NCBI GenBank assembly: GCA_965249745.1
Contig: OZ252252.1
Coordinates: forward strand, 1,178,001-1,242,000
DNA length: 64,000 bases
Reading direction: 5' to 3'
Source of the DNA: JANYHH01 sp965249745
GTDB lineage: Bacteria; Deinococcota; Deinococci; Deinococcales; JAAFIG01
Positions 1-8,589 of this stretch are shown piece after piece; the stretch's first letter is position 1, and each line of letters begins with the position of its first letter. A program made the translations under genes and the position numbers. Below the pieces are notes generated by a model that did no database searches, was not told the DNA's origin, and saw only the letters and a program-made list of their open reading frames with translations.

Positions 1-2
1 CG

Positions 3-3000
3 GTCCCCGAGGTCGTGCTGTTGGGAAGTGATGCTGAGGTCACGACCGGTTCGCTGCGTTTGGCGAACGCCAAGATCAGCACGCTACCGTCGTTCCTGTT
101 GGAGCCGAGCTGCGCCACGCCCGCCGCGAACACGATCATGCAGGTGCAGGGGAGCGGCGCGACCTATAACACCGCGATTCCAACCCCAACCGTGGAGGGC
201 GTCGTAACCGGCGACTTTCAGGGGGCCAGTAATCTGAAGGGCTTCTACATTCAGGACCGCTACGGTGACGGCGATCCCAGCACCTCGGACGGCATCTTCG
301 TGTTTGAAAATGCCGCCACACCCGCGAACGTCAGCGTCGGTGATTACGTGCAAGTCACCGGCACAGCGGGCGAGTTCACCTCCACGGGCGTCAGCCAAAC
401 CCAGATCACCAATCCGACCGCAATCACCGTCTGCGGAACTCGCGCCCTGCCGGAAGCCCAAACCGTGACCTTCCCGGTCGCCAATGTTTCCGACCTCGAG
501 CGTTTTGAAGGAATGCGAATTAAGATCCCAACCCAGTTGACCGTGACTGAGCACTTTCAGCTTGGCCGGTTCGGACAGGTCTTGCTCAGCTCTGGCGGCT
601 CGAGCAACTTGACGGGTACCGATGATCGCCTCGAGTCGTACACGCAGTTCAACACCCCAGATGTGACTGGGAACACCAACTATCTGGCAGACATCGCCAA
701 GCGCCGTATCTTCGTGGACGATGGCAGCGGCGTCTCCAATCCGGACCCGATCAAACTGGGGCGCGGCGGCAACCCGCTCAGTGCTAGCAACACCCTGCGC
801 GGCGGCGACACGATCCAGAACCTGACGGGCGTGTTGGATCAGACCTTCGGCGATTACCGGGTGCAACCGACAGAAACCACGAATTTCGTGGCCGCCAACC
901 CCCGCCCGCCCGCGCCAGCCTTCCCGGCCGCGACGACCCTGCGCGCCTCGAGCTTTAACGTATTGAACTTCTTCACGACGCTGGACGCGGGCGGTGCGAC
1001 GTTCACACCAACCGGTTGCACCAATACCATCGCGCCGCGCGGAGCTAATACCGCCGAGGAGTTCACCCGCCAGAAGGACAAAATCGCCAACGCCATCAAC
1101 GGGTTGAACGTGGACGTGCTAGGTATCACCGAAATGCAGAACAACGGCAGCGGTACTGTCGGCGCGATCGCCGATCTGGTCGCGGCGCTGAATACTCTGG
1201 CAGGCGCAGGCACGTATGCGGCGGCTCCAGCCCCCACCAACGGCTACGGCTGCGACGCGATCAAGGTGGATTTCATCTATAAGCCCGCCAAGGTCAATCT
1301 GCTTTCCGTTGTCAGCCCCGACAACAGTTATCTGTCATTTGGGAGCGGCGTGGGCGCATCGGGGCGCAAACCGGTCGCCGCGACCTTCCAGCAGATCAGC
1401 AACAACGCGGTCTTCACCGCCGTCATCAATCACTTCAAATCCAAAGGCTCGAGCGCGGGCGGAACGGGCGACACAGATACGGGCGATGGTCAGGGGAATT
1501 CCAATGGGACGAGGGTTCGGAACGCGACCGATCTACTGAACTGGTTGACGACCACACCGCCGTCCACCGACCCAGACTACTTGCTGATGGGCGATTTCAA
1601 CGCGTACTCCAAGGAAGCCCCAATTACCACTATTGAAGCGGGCGGGTACACCAACCTGAACCCAACAACCAGTTACTCCTACGTGTTCAATGGCTTCTGG
1701 GCCTCGCTCGATCACGCGCTGGCCTCCACCAGCCTAAACACGCAAGTCACGGGTTCCAACGAGTGGCACATCAACGCCGACGAGCCGACCGCGCTGGATT
1801 ACAACACCGAATTCAAAAGCGCCGGACAAGTCACCAGCCTGTACAGCAATCAACCCTTCCGCTCGAGCGATCACGACCCCGTGGTGATCGGGTTGAACCT
1901 GACGGCCGGACCCGCCACGCCAGACTTCAGCCTCAGCGCGACAGCGCCGACGGGTGTCACCACGGCGGGCGGGAGCAGCACCAGCACGGTCACGATCAAC
2001 CGCACAAATTTGCCTGACCCGGTGACGCTGAGCTTGAACAGCAATGCGGCTGGCATCACCGGCAGCTTCGCGCCTAGCAACACCACAGGAACCTCGAGCA
2101 GCTTGACGTTGACCGTGCCAGCGCTCACGGCTGGATCGTACCTGGTCACGATCACCGGGGTCAGCGGCGCATTGACGAAGACCACGACCGCTAACGTCGT
2201 CGTCAGCCAGCCCTGCACCGTTAGCAGCGTCGGCATCACCGGCGGCACGAGCGTCACGGTGGGCGGCACGTTGAATCTGACTGGGACCGTCACCAGTTCG
2301 CCCAGCGGCTGCGACACCGCAGGCGTGACTTGGACGGTCGCCCCCGGCACGGGTACGGCCACGGTCTCCTCGAGCGGCGTGGTCACGGGTGGCACAGCGG
2401 GAACGGTGACCGTGACCGCGACGAGCATCACCAACTCGAGCGTCAGTGGGAATGTGAGTATCACTGTCACTGCCCCGGCTCCGGCTGCCGTCGTGATCGC
2501 CGAGGTGTACGGTGGAAATGGTGTCACATACAAGAACGACTACGTAGTGCTTTTCAACCGTAGCAACGCCCTGGTCTCGTTGAGTGGTTTGAGCATTCAA
2601 TACGCCTCGGCGACTGGCACGGGCAATTTCTCGCTCGCCGCCACGCTGACAGGCAATCTCGCGGCAGGTCGCTATTACCTCGTGCAACTCGCTTCAAGCG
2701 CAACCGGTGCAGACTTACCAGCGGCGGATGCAACGGGTACAACGAATATCTCGAGTACCTCCGGTAAGGTGATTCTTGCCAATGCCACGACGGGACTTGC
2801 CTGTAATGGTGGCAGCACGGCTTGCACTCCGTCGCAAACGGCGCAGATTCTCGATTTGGTCGGGTACGGTTTGGCGAACTACTTTGAAGGGAGCGCCGCC
2901 GCGCCACTGCTGACGACTGTGACCGCCGCGACTCGAGCGGGCAGTGGTTGTCAGGACACGAACGTCAACAGCGCCGATTTCACGGCAGCCCTGCCCACAC

Positions 3001-3038
3001 CTCGCAACACGAGCAGCCCAACCGTCACCTGCCCCTGA
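3..3038 (+). CDS. Secreted ExeM/NucH-type endonuclease with C-terminal lamin-tail domain (5' truncated)
   Basis: The frame is open to the window edge, so the true start and any signal peptide lie upstream. Residue numbers count from the GTG at 15. An OB-fold-like segment (about 40-140, with GFYIQD and SDGIFVF) precedes an endonuclease/exonuclease/phosphatase domain (about 305-630). Its landmarks are SSFNVLNFF, a metal-binding E in GITEMQN, MGDFNAY, SLDHALA and the terminal SSDHDPV, which are the usual EEP catalytic boxes. Ser/Thr-rich Ig-like repeats follow (640-825), then a lamin-tail domain (about 828-1000, VVIAEVYGGNG). Family members are extracellular DNases that degrade DNA for nutrients or during biofilm turnover. 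The architecture assignment is solid; the substrate is inferred from the family. A strong hairpin follows the stop. Confidence 0.9.
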   Translation, partial: VPEVVLLGSDAEVTTGSLRLANAKISTLPSFLLEPSCATPAANTIMQVQGSGATYNTAIPTPTVEGVVTGDFQGASNLKGFYIQDRYGDGDPSTSDGIFVFENAATPANVSVGDYVQVTGTAGEFTSTGVSQTQITNPTAITVCGTRALPEAQTVTFPVANVSDLERFEGMRIKIPTQLTVTEHFQLGRFGQVLLSSGGSSNLTGTDDRLESYTQFNTPDVTGNTNYLADIAKRRIFVDDGSGVSNPDPIKLGRGGNPLSASNTLRGGDTIQNLTGVLDQTFGDYRVQPTETTNFVAANPRPPAPAFPAATTLRASSFNVLNFFTTLDAGGATFTPTGCTNTIAPRGANTAEEFTRQKDKIANAINGLNVDVLGITEMQNNGSGTVGAIADLVAALNTLAGAGTYAAAPAPTNGYGCDAIKVDFIYKPAKVNLLSVVSPDNSYLSFGSGVGASGRKPVAATFQQISNNAVFTAVINHFKSKGSSAGGTGDTDTGDGQGNSNGTRVRNATDLLNWLTTTPPSTDPDYLLMGDFNAYSKEAPITTIEAGGYTNLNPTTSYSYVFNGFWASLDHALASTSLNTQVTGSNEWHINADEPTALDYNTEFKSAGQVTSLYSNQPFRSSDHDPVVIGLNLTAGPATPDFSLSATAPTGVTTAGGSSTSTVTINRTNLPDPVTLSLNSNAAGITGSFAPSNTTGTSSSLTLTVPALTAGSYLVTITGVSGALTKTTTANVVVSQPCTVSSVGITGGTSVTVGGTLNLTGTVTSSPSGCDTAGVTWTVAPGTGTATVSSSGVVTGGTAGTVTVTATSITNSSVSGNVSITVTAPAPAAVVIAEVYGGNGVTYKNDYVVLFNRSNALVSLSGLSIQYASATGTGNFSLAATLTGNLAAGRYYLVQLASSATGADLPAADATGTTNISSTSGKVILANATTGLACNGGSTACTPSQTAQILDLVGYGLANYFEGSAAAPLLTTVTAATRAGSGCQDTNVNSADFTAALPTPRNTSSPTVTCP

Positions 3039-3048
3039 TTTTTAATAG

Positions 3049-3092
3049 CAGCACCTCGAGCTTCTGGACTAGCTCGAGGTGCTGTTTCTTTT
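3049..3092 (+). terminator. Intrinsic terminator between convergent nuclease gene and hisZ
   Basis: A perfect 14-bp stem (3049-3062 with 3071-3084, loop 8 nt) is followed by TTTCTTTT. The stem is built around two CTCGAG palindromes. A run of T also flanks the other side (3039-3043), so it may act in both directions and also end the hisZ transcript. Confidence 0.85.
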
Positions 3093-4249
3093 CAACCCTC
3101 GAGCGCAATTACTGCTTTGTCCGTCAACGCGATCAGTTCTCCATCGGCTGCCAGATAGCCAATCCCCCTGGAACGGGCGGCTCGCTCGAGATCACTGCGA
3201 TCATTCGTCCACGCCATCACCACACGGTGTCCTTCGGCACGCAAAGATTTGGCGCTCTCCGCGTCCAACGCGATGGCGAACGGGGGCGCGACTGGCTCGG
3301 GTTCACCCAGAGCCGCCATCAACCGCTCGAGACCCAGCGCGAAGCCAGCGGCGGGAATCGGTGTGGCTCTGGGGTCTCCGGCGGGCGCGCCGTCGTAGCG
3401 ACCACCGCCGCAGATCGGCTGCCCGAAATCTGGGGTGTAAGCCTGGAAGATCACGCCGGTGTAGTAATCCAGTCGGCGGGCGATGCCCAGATCGAACAGG
3501 AAGCGCTCGCGTGGCAACCTCGCGGCCACCCCTCGTAAGGACTCTAAAGCGGCGCGGGCGTCGTCGTTCAGGGCGAAGGCTTCGGCTTCGTTCAGCACGT
3601 CGGCATTGCCGTACAGGTCAATCAGTTTCAGCACCGCGTCCCGAGTTTTGCCCGTGACCCGGTTCGCGTCCAGCAGTGACGCCAGCTCCGGCGCGTTCTT
3701 GCGATGAATCGCGTCGCGCAAATGCTCCACCGTCGCCTCCTCGAGACCGGTTTCGCGCAGCACCGCTCGCACAAAGCCGGGATGACCCAATTCGACCGCC
3801 GCGCGTTCCAACCCGACACTGTTTAGGCATTCCAATGCCAGCGTGACAATCTCTGCGTCCGCCAGCGATGTGCTGATGCCCAGCAGCTCCGCGCCGACCT
3901 GGGTGTACTCGCGCGCCCGCCCGAGTTCCGCGTCACGGGTTCGCACCCAGAGCAGCCCGCTGTAGCGCAGTCGCAAGGGGTACGCGGCGCTCGAGTACGT
4001 GGCTCGGACCAGATTTCCAATCGCGGTGGTGTACTCGCCGCGCAACGCCAGCACCGTGCCGTCGCGGTCCACCAGTTTGAAACTCTTCTCCGCCTGCGGG
4101 TGGTGCGGGTCGTAGACCTCCAAAGCTGGGGTTTGCACGGCATCGTAGCCCCAGGCGTGCAGCACGCCTTCTAGGGTCATGCGCAGGGATTCGCGCCAGG
4201 CTTGCTCTAGGGGCAGGGTGAAACGGGTTCCGTCGGGAATCAGCGGCAC
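3092..4249 (-). CDS. hisZ: ATP phosphoribosyltransferase regulatory subunit HisZ
   Basis: A histidyl-tRNA synthetase-like protein of 385 residues. It has the class II core, including the LRGEYTT motif-2 region and the CGGGRYDGA motif, but lacks the anticodon-binding domain of true HisRS and is the right length for HisZ. In the family, HisZ pairs with short-form HisG to make the enzyme for the first step of histidine synthesis and confers feedback control. hisG is not in the window. A GTG start at 4249 is preceded by GATACT 9 nt upstream, so the leader is very short or absent. The gene ends inside the bidirectional terminator shared with the nuclease gene. Confidence 0.88.
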   Translation of the reverse strand: MPLIPDGTRFTLPLEQAWRESLRMTLEGVLHAWGYDAVQTPALEVYDPHHPQAEKSFKLVDRDGTVLALRGEYTTAIGNLVRATYSSAAYPLRLRYSGLLWVRTRDAELGRAREYTQVGAELLGISTSLADAEIVTLALECLNSVGLERAAVELGHPGFVRAVLRETGLEEATVEHLRDAIHRKNAPELASLLDANRVTGKTRDAVLKLIDLYGNADVLNEAEAFALNDDARAALESLRGVAARLPRERFLFDLGIARRLDYYTGVIFQAYTPDFGQPICGGGRYDGAPAGDPRATPIPAAGFALGLERLMAALGEPEPVAPPFAIALDAESAKSLRAEGHRVVMAWTNDRSDLERAARSRGIGYLAADGELIALTDKAVIALEG

Positions 4250-4368
4250 AAGGGCTTTAGTATCGCGGCGAGGTCAGGAGAAACGCAAGCGGCGAAGAGG
4301 GATGGAGAAAACCAATCACGACAGCGTGCACTCATCTCGAGGGTTGGGACTCGTGTGAGGTCAAGACC

Positions 4369-4463
4369 CTATTGATAACGGCACGATTCGGCTGACCCAC
4401 ATCTTCGTCAGAGACGCACTCTATTGTCTTCAAACGTTGACCTGCCTACGCCGAACTCAGTAA
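4369..4463 (+). repeat. MITE-like inverted-repeat element, copy 1
   Basis: About 95 bp with ends matching the family consensus TTACTGAnnnCGGCAnGnT; the left end begins CTATTGATAACGG, slightly degenerate. It lies in the divergent intergenic region between hisZ and the acetyltransferase gene and has no coding capacity. Confidence 0.85.
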
Positions 4464-4601
4464 CGCTCTGCGCGAAATAGCAAATTTCTCTTGTACGACC
4501 CGATTTTCGTAGCGATGAGGTGTGTCTCGTCTCACCACACTCGGGACTGATTGATTTCTTATCCCTCGAGCGCTTGGGTGCGTCTGGGTAGACTGACGCC
4601 T

Positions 4602-5159
4602 ATGTTCACGAAGGACTTGGGAACTGGCGCTCACCTCGCGCTCTTGGAACCGCGCCACGCCGCGCAGGTGTTCGCCCTGATTCACGGCAGTCGTCCGCAC
4701 CTGCGCGAGTGGTTGCCGTTCGTGGATGGCACGCAGTCCGTCCACGATTCGCGTGCCTTTATTGATGCCAGTTTGCAGCGCTTCGCCAGGGATGGCAGTT
4801 TTGACGCGGGCATCTTTCAGGACGGCGCATTGGCGGGTGTGATCGGATTGCACTGGATCAATTGGTCGTCCAGAGTCACCAGCCTCGGGTACTGGCTGGG
4901 TGCGGATTTCCAGGGTCGCGGCCTGATGACGCGTAGCCTGGCGGCGATGGCGGGGCATTGCTTTGGTGAGCTGAGCTTGAACCGAATCGCGTCGGCCGCC
5001 GCGACGGGCAACACGAGAAGCAACGCGGTCCTGCAACGGGGCGGCTTTCAACTCGAAGGGTTGGCCAGAGATGCCGAGTGGTTGTACGACCACTTCGTGG
5101 ATCACCACCTGTACGGCTTATTGGCGAAGGACTGGCGGGCGCGAACAGCGGCGGGTTGA
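4602..5159 (+). CDS. RimJ/RimL-type GNAT N-acetyltransferase
   Basis: 185 residues with the GNAT fold. The N-terminal strand LLEPRHAAQVFALI is followed by the acetyl-CoA loop region LGADFQGRGLMTRSLAAM (Q/R-x-x-G-x-G/A type) and the closing AAATGNTRSNAVLQRGGFQLEG, typical of ribosomal-protein serine/alanine acetyltransferases. The substrate cannot be told. The start at 4602 is chosen because TAGACT (4589-4594) lies 7 nt upstream with no Shine-Dalgarno, the leaderless pattern of this genome. An in-frame extension to 4551 would run through that promoter. Confidence 0.85.
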   Translation: MFTKDLGTGAHLALLEPRHAAQVFALIHGSRPHLREWLPFVDGTQSVHDSRAFIDASLQRFARDGSFDAGIFQDGALAGVIGLHWINWSSRVTSLGYWLGADFQGRGLMTRSLAAMAGHCFGELSLNRIASAAATGNTRSNAVLQRGGFQLEGLARDAEWLYDHFVDHHLYGLLAKDWRARTAAG

Positions 5160-5208
5160 GTGAAGGCTTTTGAACTGATTCGCACCGCTCGAGCCGATAC
5201 GATGCCCT

Positions 5209-6150
5209 ATGCGCTCCCGGCTCGTCGGTTTGACCCTGATGGTTTCGCTCACGGCTTGCCTGAGCGCCACGCCCGCGCCGCTCGAGGAGGGCGGCGCGGC
5301 GGTGGGCGGTCTCAACCCGGCGGATCGGGGTTCGGTGGTGAGCGCTTACCAAACGATTTACAGTGGCGCGGCCAATAACCCGGTTCTCTCCAGCAGTAAC
5401 TGGACGGGCAACGTCGGCGGTTGCAAGCCGGGCGACACCTCGAGCGCGTTCAAGGAGGCGGTGCTGCGGCGAATCAATTTCTATCGCGCCCTGGCGGGAT
5501 TGCCGAACGTGACCTATGCGGCCGGGGTGGATGGGCAGCAGCAGGCGGCGGCGCTGATGATGGCGGCGAACGGCACGCTCAGCCACAGCCCGCCTGGAAC
5601 CTGGAAGTGCTATTCCGACGCGGGGAAAACCGGCGCGGGCAGCAGCAATCTGGCGGGCGGCAACGACGGTGTGAACGCGATAGACGCGTACATGGACGAT
5701 GGCGGTGGGAACAACAGTTTCGCCGGGCATCGCCGCTGGATTCTTTACCCGCCGCGTTTGGAGATGGCTTCTGGCGATGTGCCCGGCTGGAACGCGCTGT
5801 ACGTCTTTGGGAAGAGTGGTCCCAGACCCGCGAATCCAAGGTTCGTGACGTATCCGACCGCCGGTTTCTTCCCAAGGGGACTACTACCCACCTCGAAACG
5901 CTGGAGCTTCTCCGTGAACGGCGCGGATTTCAGCACCGCCACGATCACGATGAGCGCGAACGGCTCGAGCGTTCCCTTGACGAAGCTGACGCCGCAAAAC
6001 GGGTACGGCGATAACACGGTCGTCTGGGAGGTCGCGGGCGCGCTGTCGCTCATAGGTGATGCCCCGATCAGTGTCAAACTCGAGGGGGTGAACCTGGCGG
6101 GTGCGCCGCAGACGTTCAGCTATGTCGTGACCTTACTGATAACGGCATGA
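5209..6150 (+). CDS. CAP-domain (SCP/PR-1-like) lipoprotein
   Basis: 313 residues. A lipoprotein signal peptide ends in the lipobox LTAC near residue 18. The CAP core is recognisable as INFYRALAGLPNV, AALMMAANGTLSHSP and AGHRRWIL (about 80-190). A beta-rich C-terminal portion of about 120 residues follows and is not recognised. Bacterial CAP proteins are secreted and poorly understood. The start has TACGAT (5198-5203) 5 nt upstream, so it is probably leaderless. The last five residues (LLITA) and the stop codon are encoded by the inserted MITE-like element that starts at 6133, so the original C-terminus was replaced or extended. Confidence 0.82.
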   Translation: MRSRLVGLTLMVSLTACLSATPAPLEEGGAAVGGLNPADRGSVVSAYQTIYSGAANNPVLSSSNWTGNVGGCKPGDTSSAFKEAVLRRINFYRALAGLPNVTYAAGVDGQQQAAALMMAANGTLSHSPPGTWKCYSDAGKTGAGSSNLAGGNDGVNAIDAYMDDGGGNNSFAGHRRWILYPPRLEMASGDVPGWNALYVFGKSGPRPANPRFVTYPTAGFFPRGLLPTSKRWSFSVNGADFSTATITMSANGSSVPLTKLTPQNGYGDNTVVWEVAGALSLIGDAPISVKLEGVNLAGAPQTFSYVVTLLITA

Positions 6151-6226
6151 TTCGGTTAACTCACGTATGCGTCGCAGAAGCTTTGTACTGCGACGCATGA
6201 TTACCCTGAAGTTACCGAACTCAGTA
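6133..6226 (+). repeat. MITE-like inverted-repeat element, copy 2
   Basis: 94 bp, identical over 93 bp to copy 3 at 18795. Besides the terminal repeats it has a perfect central hairpin, ATGCGTCGCAG (6167-6177) with CTGCGACGCAT (6188-6198), which the other subfamily lacks. It supplies the end of the CAP lipoprotein reading frame. Confidence 0.92.
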
Positions 6227-6267
6227 GTCACACCCTAAGTGTTGCGGCTTGTAGCTTTAGACAGGTT

Positions 6268-6528
6268 TCAGTGCGATGAGTGACTGGAATTGGGTGGGGC
6301 TTCCTCGAGCCGCTTGGTGAACTTGCCGCTGGCGTTGCGAGGGGCTTGAAACGGTTCGCGGGCGGCTCGCGTCTGCCGCTCGAGTTCTTCGCGGATCAGG
6401 TCGGCCCACTCCTCGACGCTGCGCTCGCCACGGGTGACGGCCTTGTCCGGACTGGTGCAACCCGTTCCAGCCAGGAAACGCCGTCTGGCGCGCCGTAGGT
6501 ACTGATATTTGTCGGCGGTCTGTTTCAT
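6268..6528 (-). CDS. Hypothetical charged protein, 86 aa
   Basis: A small Arg/Glu-rich soluble protein (starts MKQTADKYQYLRRARRRF) with no recognised domain. The ATG at 6528 lies 5 nt after the stop of the upstream secreted-protein gene, so the two are probably one operon and translationally coupled. The central part, VEEWADLIREELERQTRAA, would form an amphipathic helix. Base composition and CTCGAG content match the neighbours. Coding status rests on the tight spacing and plausible composition; the function is unknown. Confidence 0.55.
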   Translation of the reverse strand: MKQTADKYQYLRRARRRFLAGTGCTSPDKAVTRGERSVEEWADLIREELERQTRAAREPFQAPRNASGKFTKRLEEAPPNSSHSSH

Positions 6529-6533
6529 GAGTT

Positions 6534-7052
6534 TCAGTTCTCCTGAACCTTGCATTTGAGCTTGCTCAGCGCTTCCGTGAACTTCTCGAGGTTGAACTGA
6601 AACGTCTGCGGCGCGAGGTCGTCACCGGTCGCCACCACCACCAACCGCTGCGCTCGCTTGGCTTGCGCCACGAAGTCCGCTCGAGCCTCGTCCGTCAGAT
6701 AGAGCCGGGTTTTGTCCTCGGAGAAGTACGCCAACCAGTTCGGTGAAGCGGCGTTCTTGTCGAATCGGTATTGCCAGCGCACATCGGCGTAATACCCGTA
6801 ATACTCAGGGAGTTTCAAGTTGTGTTGCAACGCGATGAATAAATCGGGTTTCTGGGTCTGTGCGTTTTGCTGGCAACGCAGTTGCAATTGCGCCGCCCGC
6901 TTCGGGTCACGGCTTTCCAACGTCCAGATGTAACTGCGATCCTGGTCGTTCAAGACATCGGTCTGTTTCACGTATTGAAAGCTGCCAACGCCGCTTTGCG
7001 CCAAGGCAGTCACGGTGAGCGCCATAACGCAGAACACTCGTGTAAATTTCAT
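6534..7052 (-). CDS. Secreted protein, distantly VasI-like
   Basis: 172 residues with a clear Sec signal peptide (MKFTRVFCVMALTVTALAQ) and an excellent Shine-Dalgarno, AAGGAGG, 5 nt before the ATG. The mature part has QLQLRCQQN, then YYADVRWQYRFDK, then W-x-x-x-S and a late Cys. This order recalls small secreted proteins of the VasI type, in which a strand with RC is followed by a VxYRFD strand. The similarity is by eye only and says little about function. It is first in a two-gene operon with the 86-residue protein. Confidence 0.7.
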   Translation of the reverse strand: MKFTRVFCVMALTVTALAQSGVGSFQYVKQTDVLNDQDRSYIWTLESRDPKRAAQLQLRCQQNAQTQKPDLFIALQHNLKLPEYYGYYADVRWQYRFDKNAASPNWLAYFSEDKTRLYLTDEARADFVAQAKRAQRLVVVATGDDLAPQTFQFNLEKFTEALSKLKCKVQEN

Positions 7053-7438
7053 GGCTCCTCCTTAAGAATTACAAGGTCAAGCACCATTGGATTCAGTGAG
7101 CGCAGTCTCCACCTCGAGTTCTCGCAAGTCGTGATCTGCCAGACTCGAGGGGTGACGTGGCGAACCGTTCTTTGGCAGCCTCGTGATGCGGGGTCACCCC
7201 ATCAAACTCTGGTCGTGCGAGTCTCGAGGTATGCGGTCTGCTATTGCTGTGACCGCTCGTCCAGGTTTTTAACCTCGAACACCTGTTGCTAAACCATCCG
7301 AGTGCCGAGCGTTCACTGTGAGCGGTGACTCTCAGCCGTAACCTCACAGTTTTAAGAGGTGACTGGTTTAAGACGTGACTGGCAAGCGTCCGACTGTCCT
7401 GTAAGAACCCCTGCCCAGAAGGCATGGTTTAGCGGCAG
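7053..7438. other. Intergenic region without a supported gene
   Basis: 386 bp upstream of the secreted-protein gene and downstream of the WD40 gene. I see no convincing reading frame. It holds a 16-bp tandem duplication at 7351-7382 and presumably the promoter for 7052. Confidence 0.5.
7351..7382. repeat. 16-bp tandem duplication
   Basis: Two adjacent copies of TTTAAGASGTGACTGG (7351-7366 and 7367-7382) differ at one base. It sits about 57 bp beyond the WD40 stop and 300 bp upstream of the 7052 start. A binding-site pair is possible but untested. Confidence 0.7.
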
Positions 7439-8413
7439 TTACTGGGTGCCCCAGAGCTTGATGATGCCGCCCTCGTCGCCACTGGCGAGCATCTTTCCGT
7501 CGCGGCTCCACGCAAGTTGCTTGACATCTTCTTTGTGTCCTTCCAAGGTTTTGAGTTCAGCGCCCGTGGTCACATCCCAAAGCTTCACGGTGTCGTCGTC
7601 AGAGGCGGTCGCCAGGATCTTGCCGTCTGGACTGAACGCGACATCCCTGACCGTACCGTCGTGTCCTTTCAAGACGCGCAACTCTTTACCGTTGGCGGCG
7701 TTCCACAACCGAGCCGTGTTATCCGACGAACCGGTCGCCAGGAACTTCCCGTCAGCGCTGTACGCCACGGCGAAGCCCTGAGCTGTGTGACCCTTCAAGG
7801 TGCGGAAAGACTCGAGGCTCTGCGTGTCCCAGAGCGTGAAATCCGAATCGCCGGTACTGCCGATCACGGTGCGCTGATCTGGCGACATCGCTAGGTTGTA
7901 GACCAGTCCCGGACCCTTAAATTTCCCCACGACCGTGCCATCTTTCAGACTGATGATTTTCAGACCACCGTGCGCGACCACGACACGGTTGTTGCTCATG
8001 GCGATCACGTCACCGGTTCCGTTGGCGGGTTTCAAATTAAAGCTGGCGCTCTCTTTGCCGCTGGCAGCGTCCCAGACCTTCAGCAATTTATCGGCTCCCA
8101 TTGTGACGACACTCTTGCCATCCGTGGTGTACGTCAACCCGGTGATGCCATACTGATGCCCGGTCAGTTGCGCCGCGATTCGACCCTGACCTACATCCCA
8201 CAGCCGCCCAGTCGCCTCATCGGAAGCCACGGCCAGCCGTTTCCCGTCAGGACTGAACACTATGTCCATGACCTTGTAATCTGGGCCTGTTAACTCGAGC
8301 AGCTCGGTCGCCTTCTTCGGGTCAAAGCCCGTTCCCTGGGCTAAAGCGGCGGTGAGGACAGTAGCAACAGCGAGACTCCCCATAATAGCGACGATCCAGT
8401 TCTTCCTAGACAT
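7439..8413 (-). CDS. Exported WD40-repeat protein
   Basis: 324 residues with an N-terminal signal peptide or anchor (VAIMGSLAVATVLTAALAQ), then about seven WD40 blades. Clear repeats are VFSPDGKRLAVASDEATGRLWDV, AYSADGKFLATGSSDNTARLWN and AFSPDGKILATASDDDTVKLWDV, enough for one closed beta-propeller. WD40 propellers are protein-interaction scaffolds and no catalytic residues are expected. GGAGG lies 5 nt before the ATG. The leader contains a hairpin (8442-8461), and 82 bp upstream lies a 20-bp motif shared with the promoter region of the DUF4157 gene, suggesting common control. The partner is unknown. Confidence 0.87.
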   Translation of the reverse strand: MSRKNWIVAIMGSLAVATVLTAALAQGTGFDPKKATELLELTGPDYKVMDIVFSPDGKRLAVASDEATGRLWDVGQGRIAAQLTGHQYGITGLTYTTDGKSVVTMGADKLLKVWDAASGKESASFNLKPANGTGDVIAMSNNRVVVAHGGLKIISLKDGTVVGKFKGPGLVYNLAMSPDQRTVIGSTGDSDFTLWDTQSLESFRTLKGHTAQGFAVAYSADGKFLATGSSDNTARLWNAANGKELRVLKGHDGTVRDVAFSPDGKILATASDDDTVKLWDVTTGAELKTLEGHKEDVKQLAWSRDGKMLASGDEGGIIKLWGTQ

Positions 8414-8441
8414 GTCTTCCTCCGGTATCGCATCGGCTCCC

Positions 8442-8461
8442 AGCCTGTTTTGGTGCAGGCT
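8442..8461 (-). other. Hairpin in the WD40 gene leader
   Basis: AGCCTG pairs with CAGGCT across an 8-nt loop, 28 nt upstream of the WD40 start codon in the predicted 5' leader. It could affect mRNA stability or translation. Read on the plus strand it is followed by four T, but no plus-strand gene precedes it. Confidence 0.5.
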
Positions 8462-8479
8462 TTTTCGGTGCGATAAGAC

Positions 8480-8514
8480 AGGATGACCCAGAGGGGGTTA
8501 CGCGACGGTTATAA
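8480..8514 (-). promoter_or_regulatory. Promoter region of WD40 gene with shared 20-bp motif
   Basis: On the plus strand GGGTTACGCGACGGTTATAA occupies 8495-8514. The same 20-mer with one mismatch lies at 13590-13609 in front of the DUF4157 gene, in the same orientation relative to the gene. Both copies are followed, at the same 9-bp distance, by a possible -10 (CATCCT here, 8485-8480). The layout suggests an activator or repressor site overlapping the -35 region. Confidence 0.65.
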
Positions 8515-8589
8515 AAATCTAGCGATTTGTAATGTCGTGTTGATAGGCAATAACGATGTGCTATTTGCAGCTTTCAAAAGTTTAGAGAT

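Noticed and set aside
1734..2687. Minus-strand open frame opposite the nuclease repeats
   Set aside because: Composition is that of reverse-translated Ser/Thr repeats, and it lies fully inside a solid gene.
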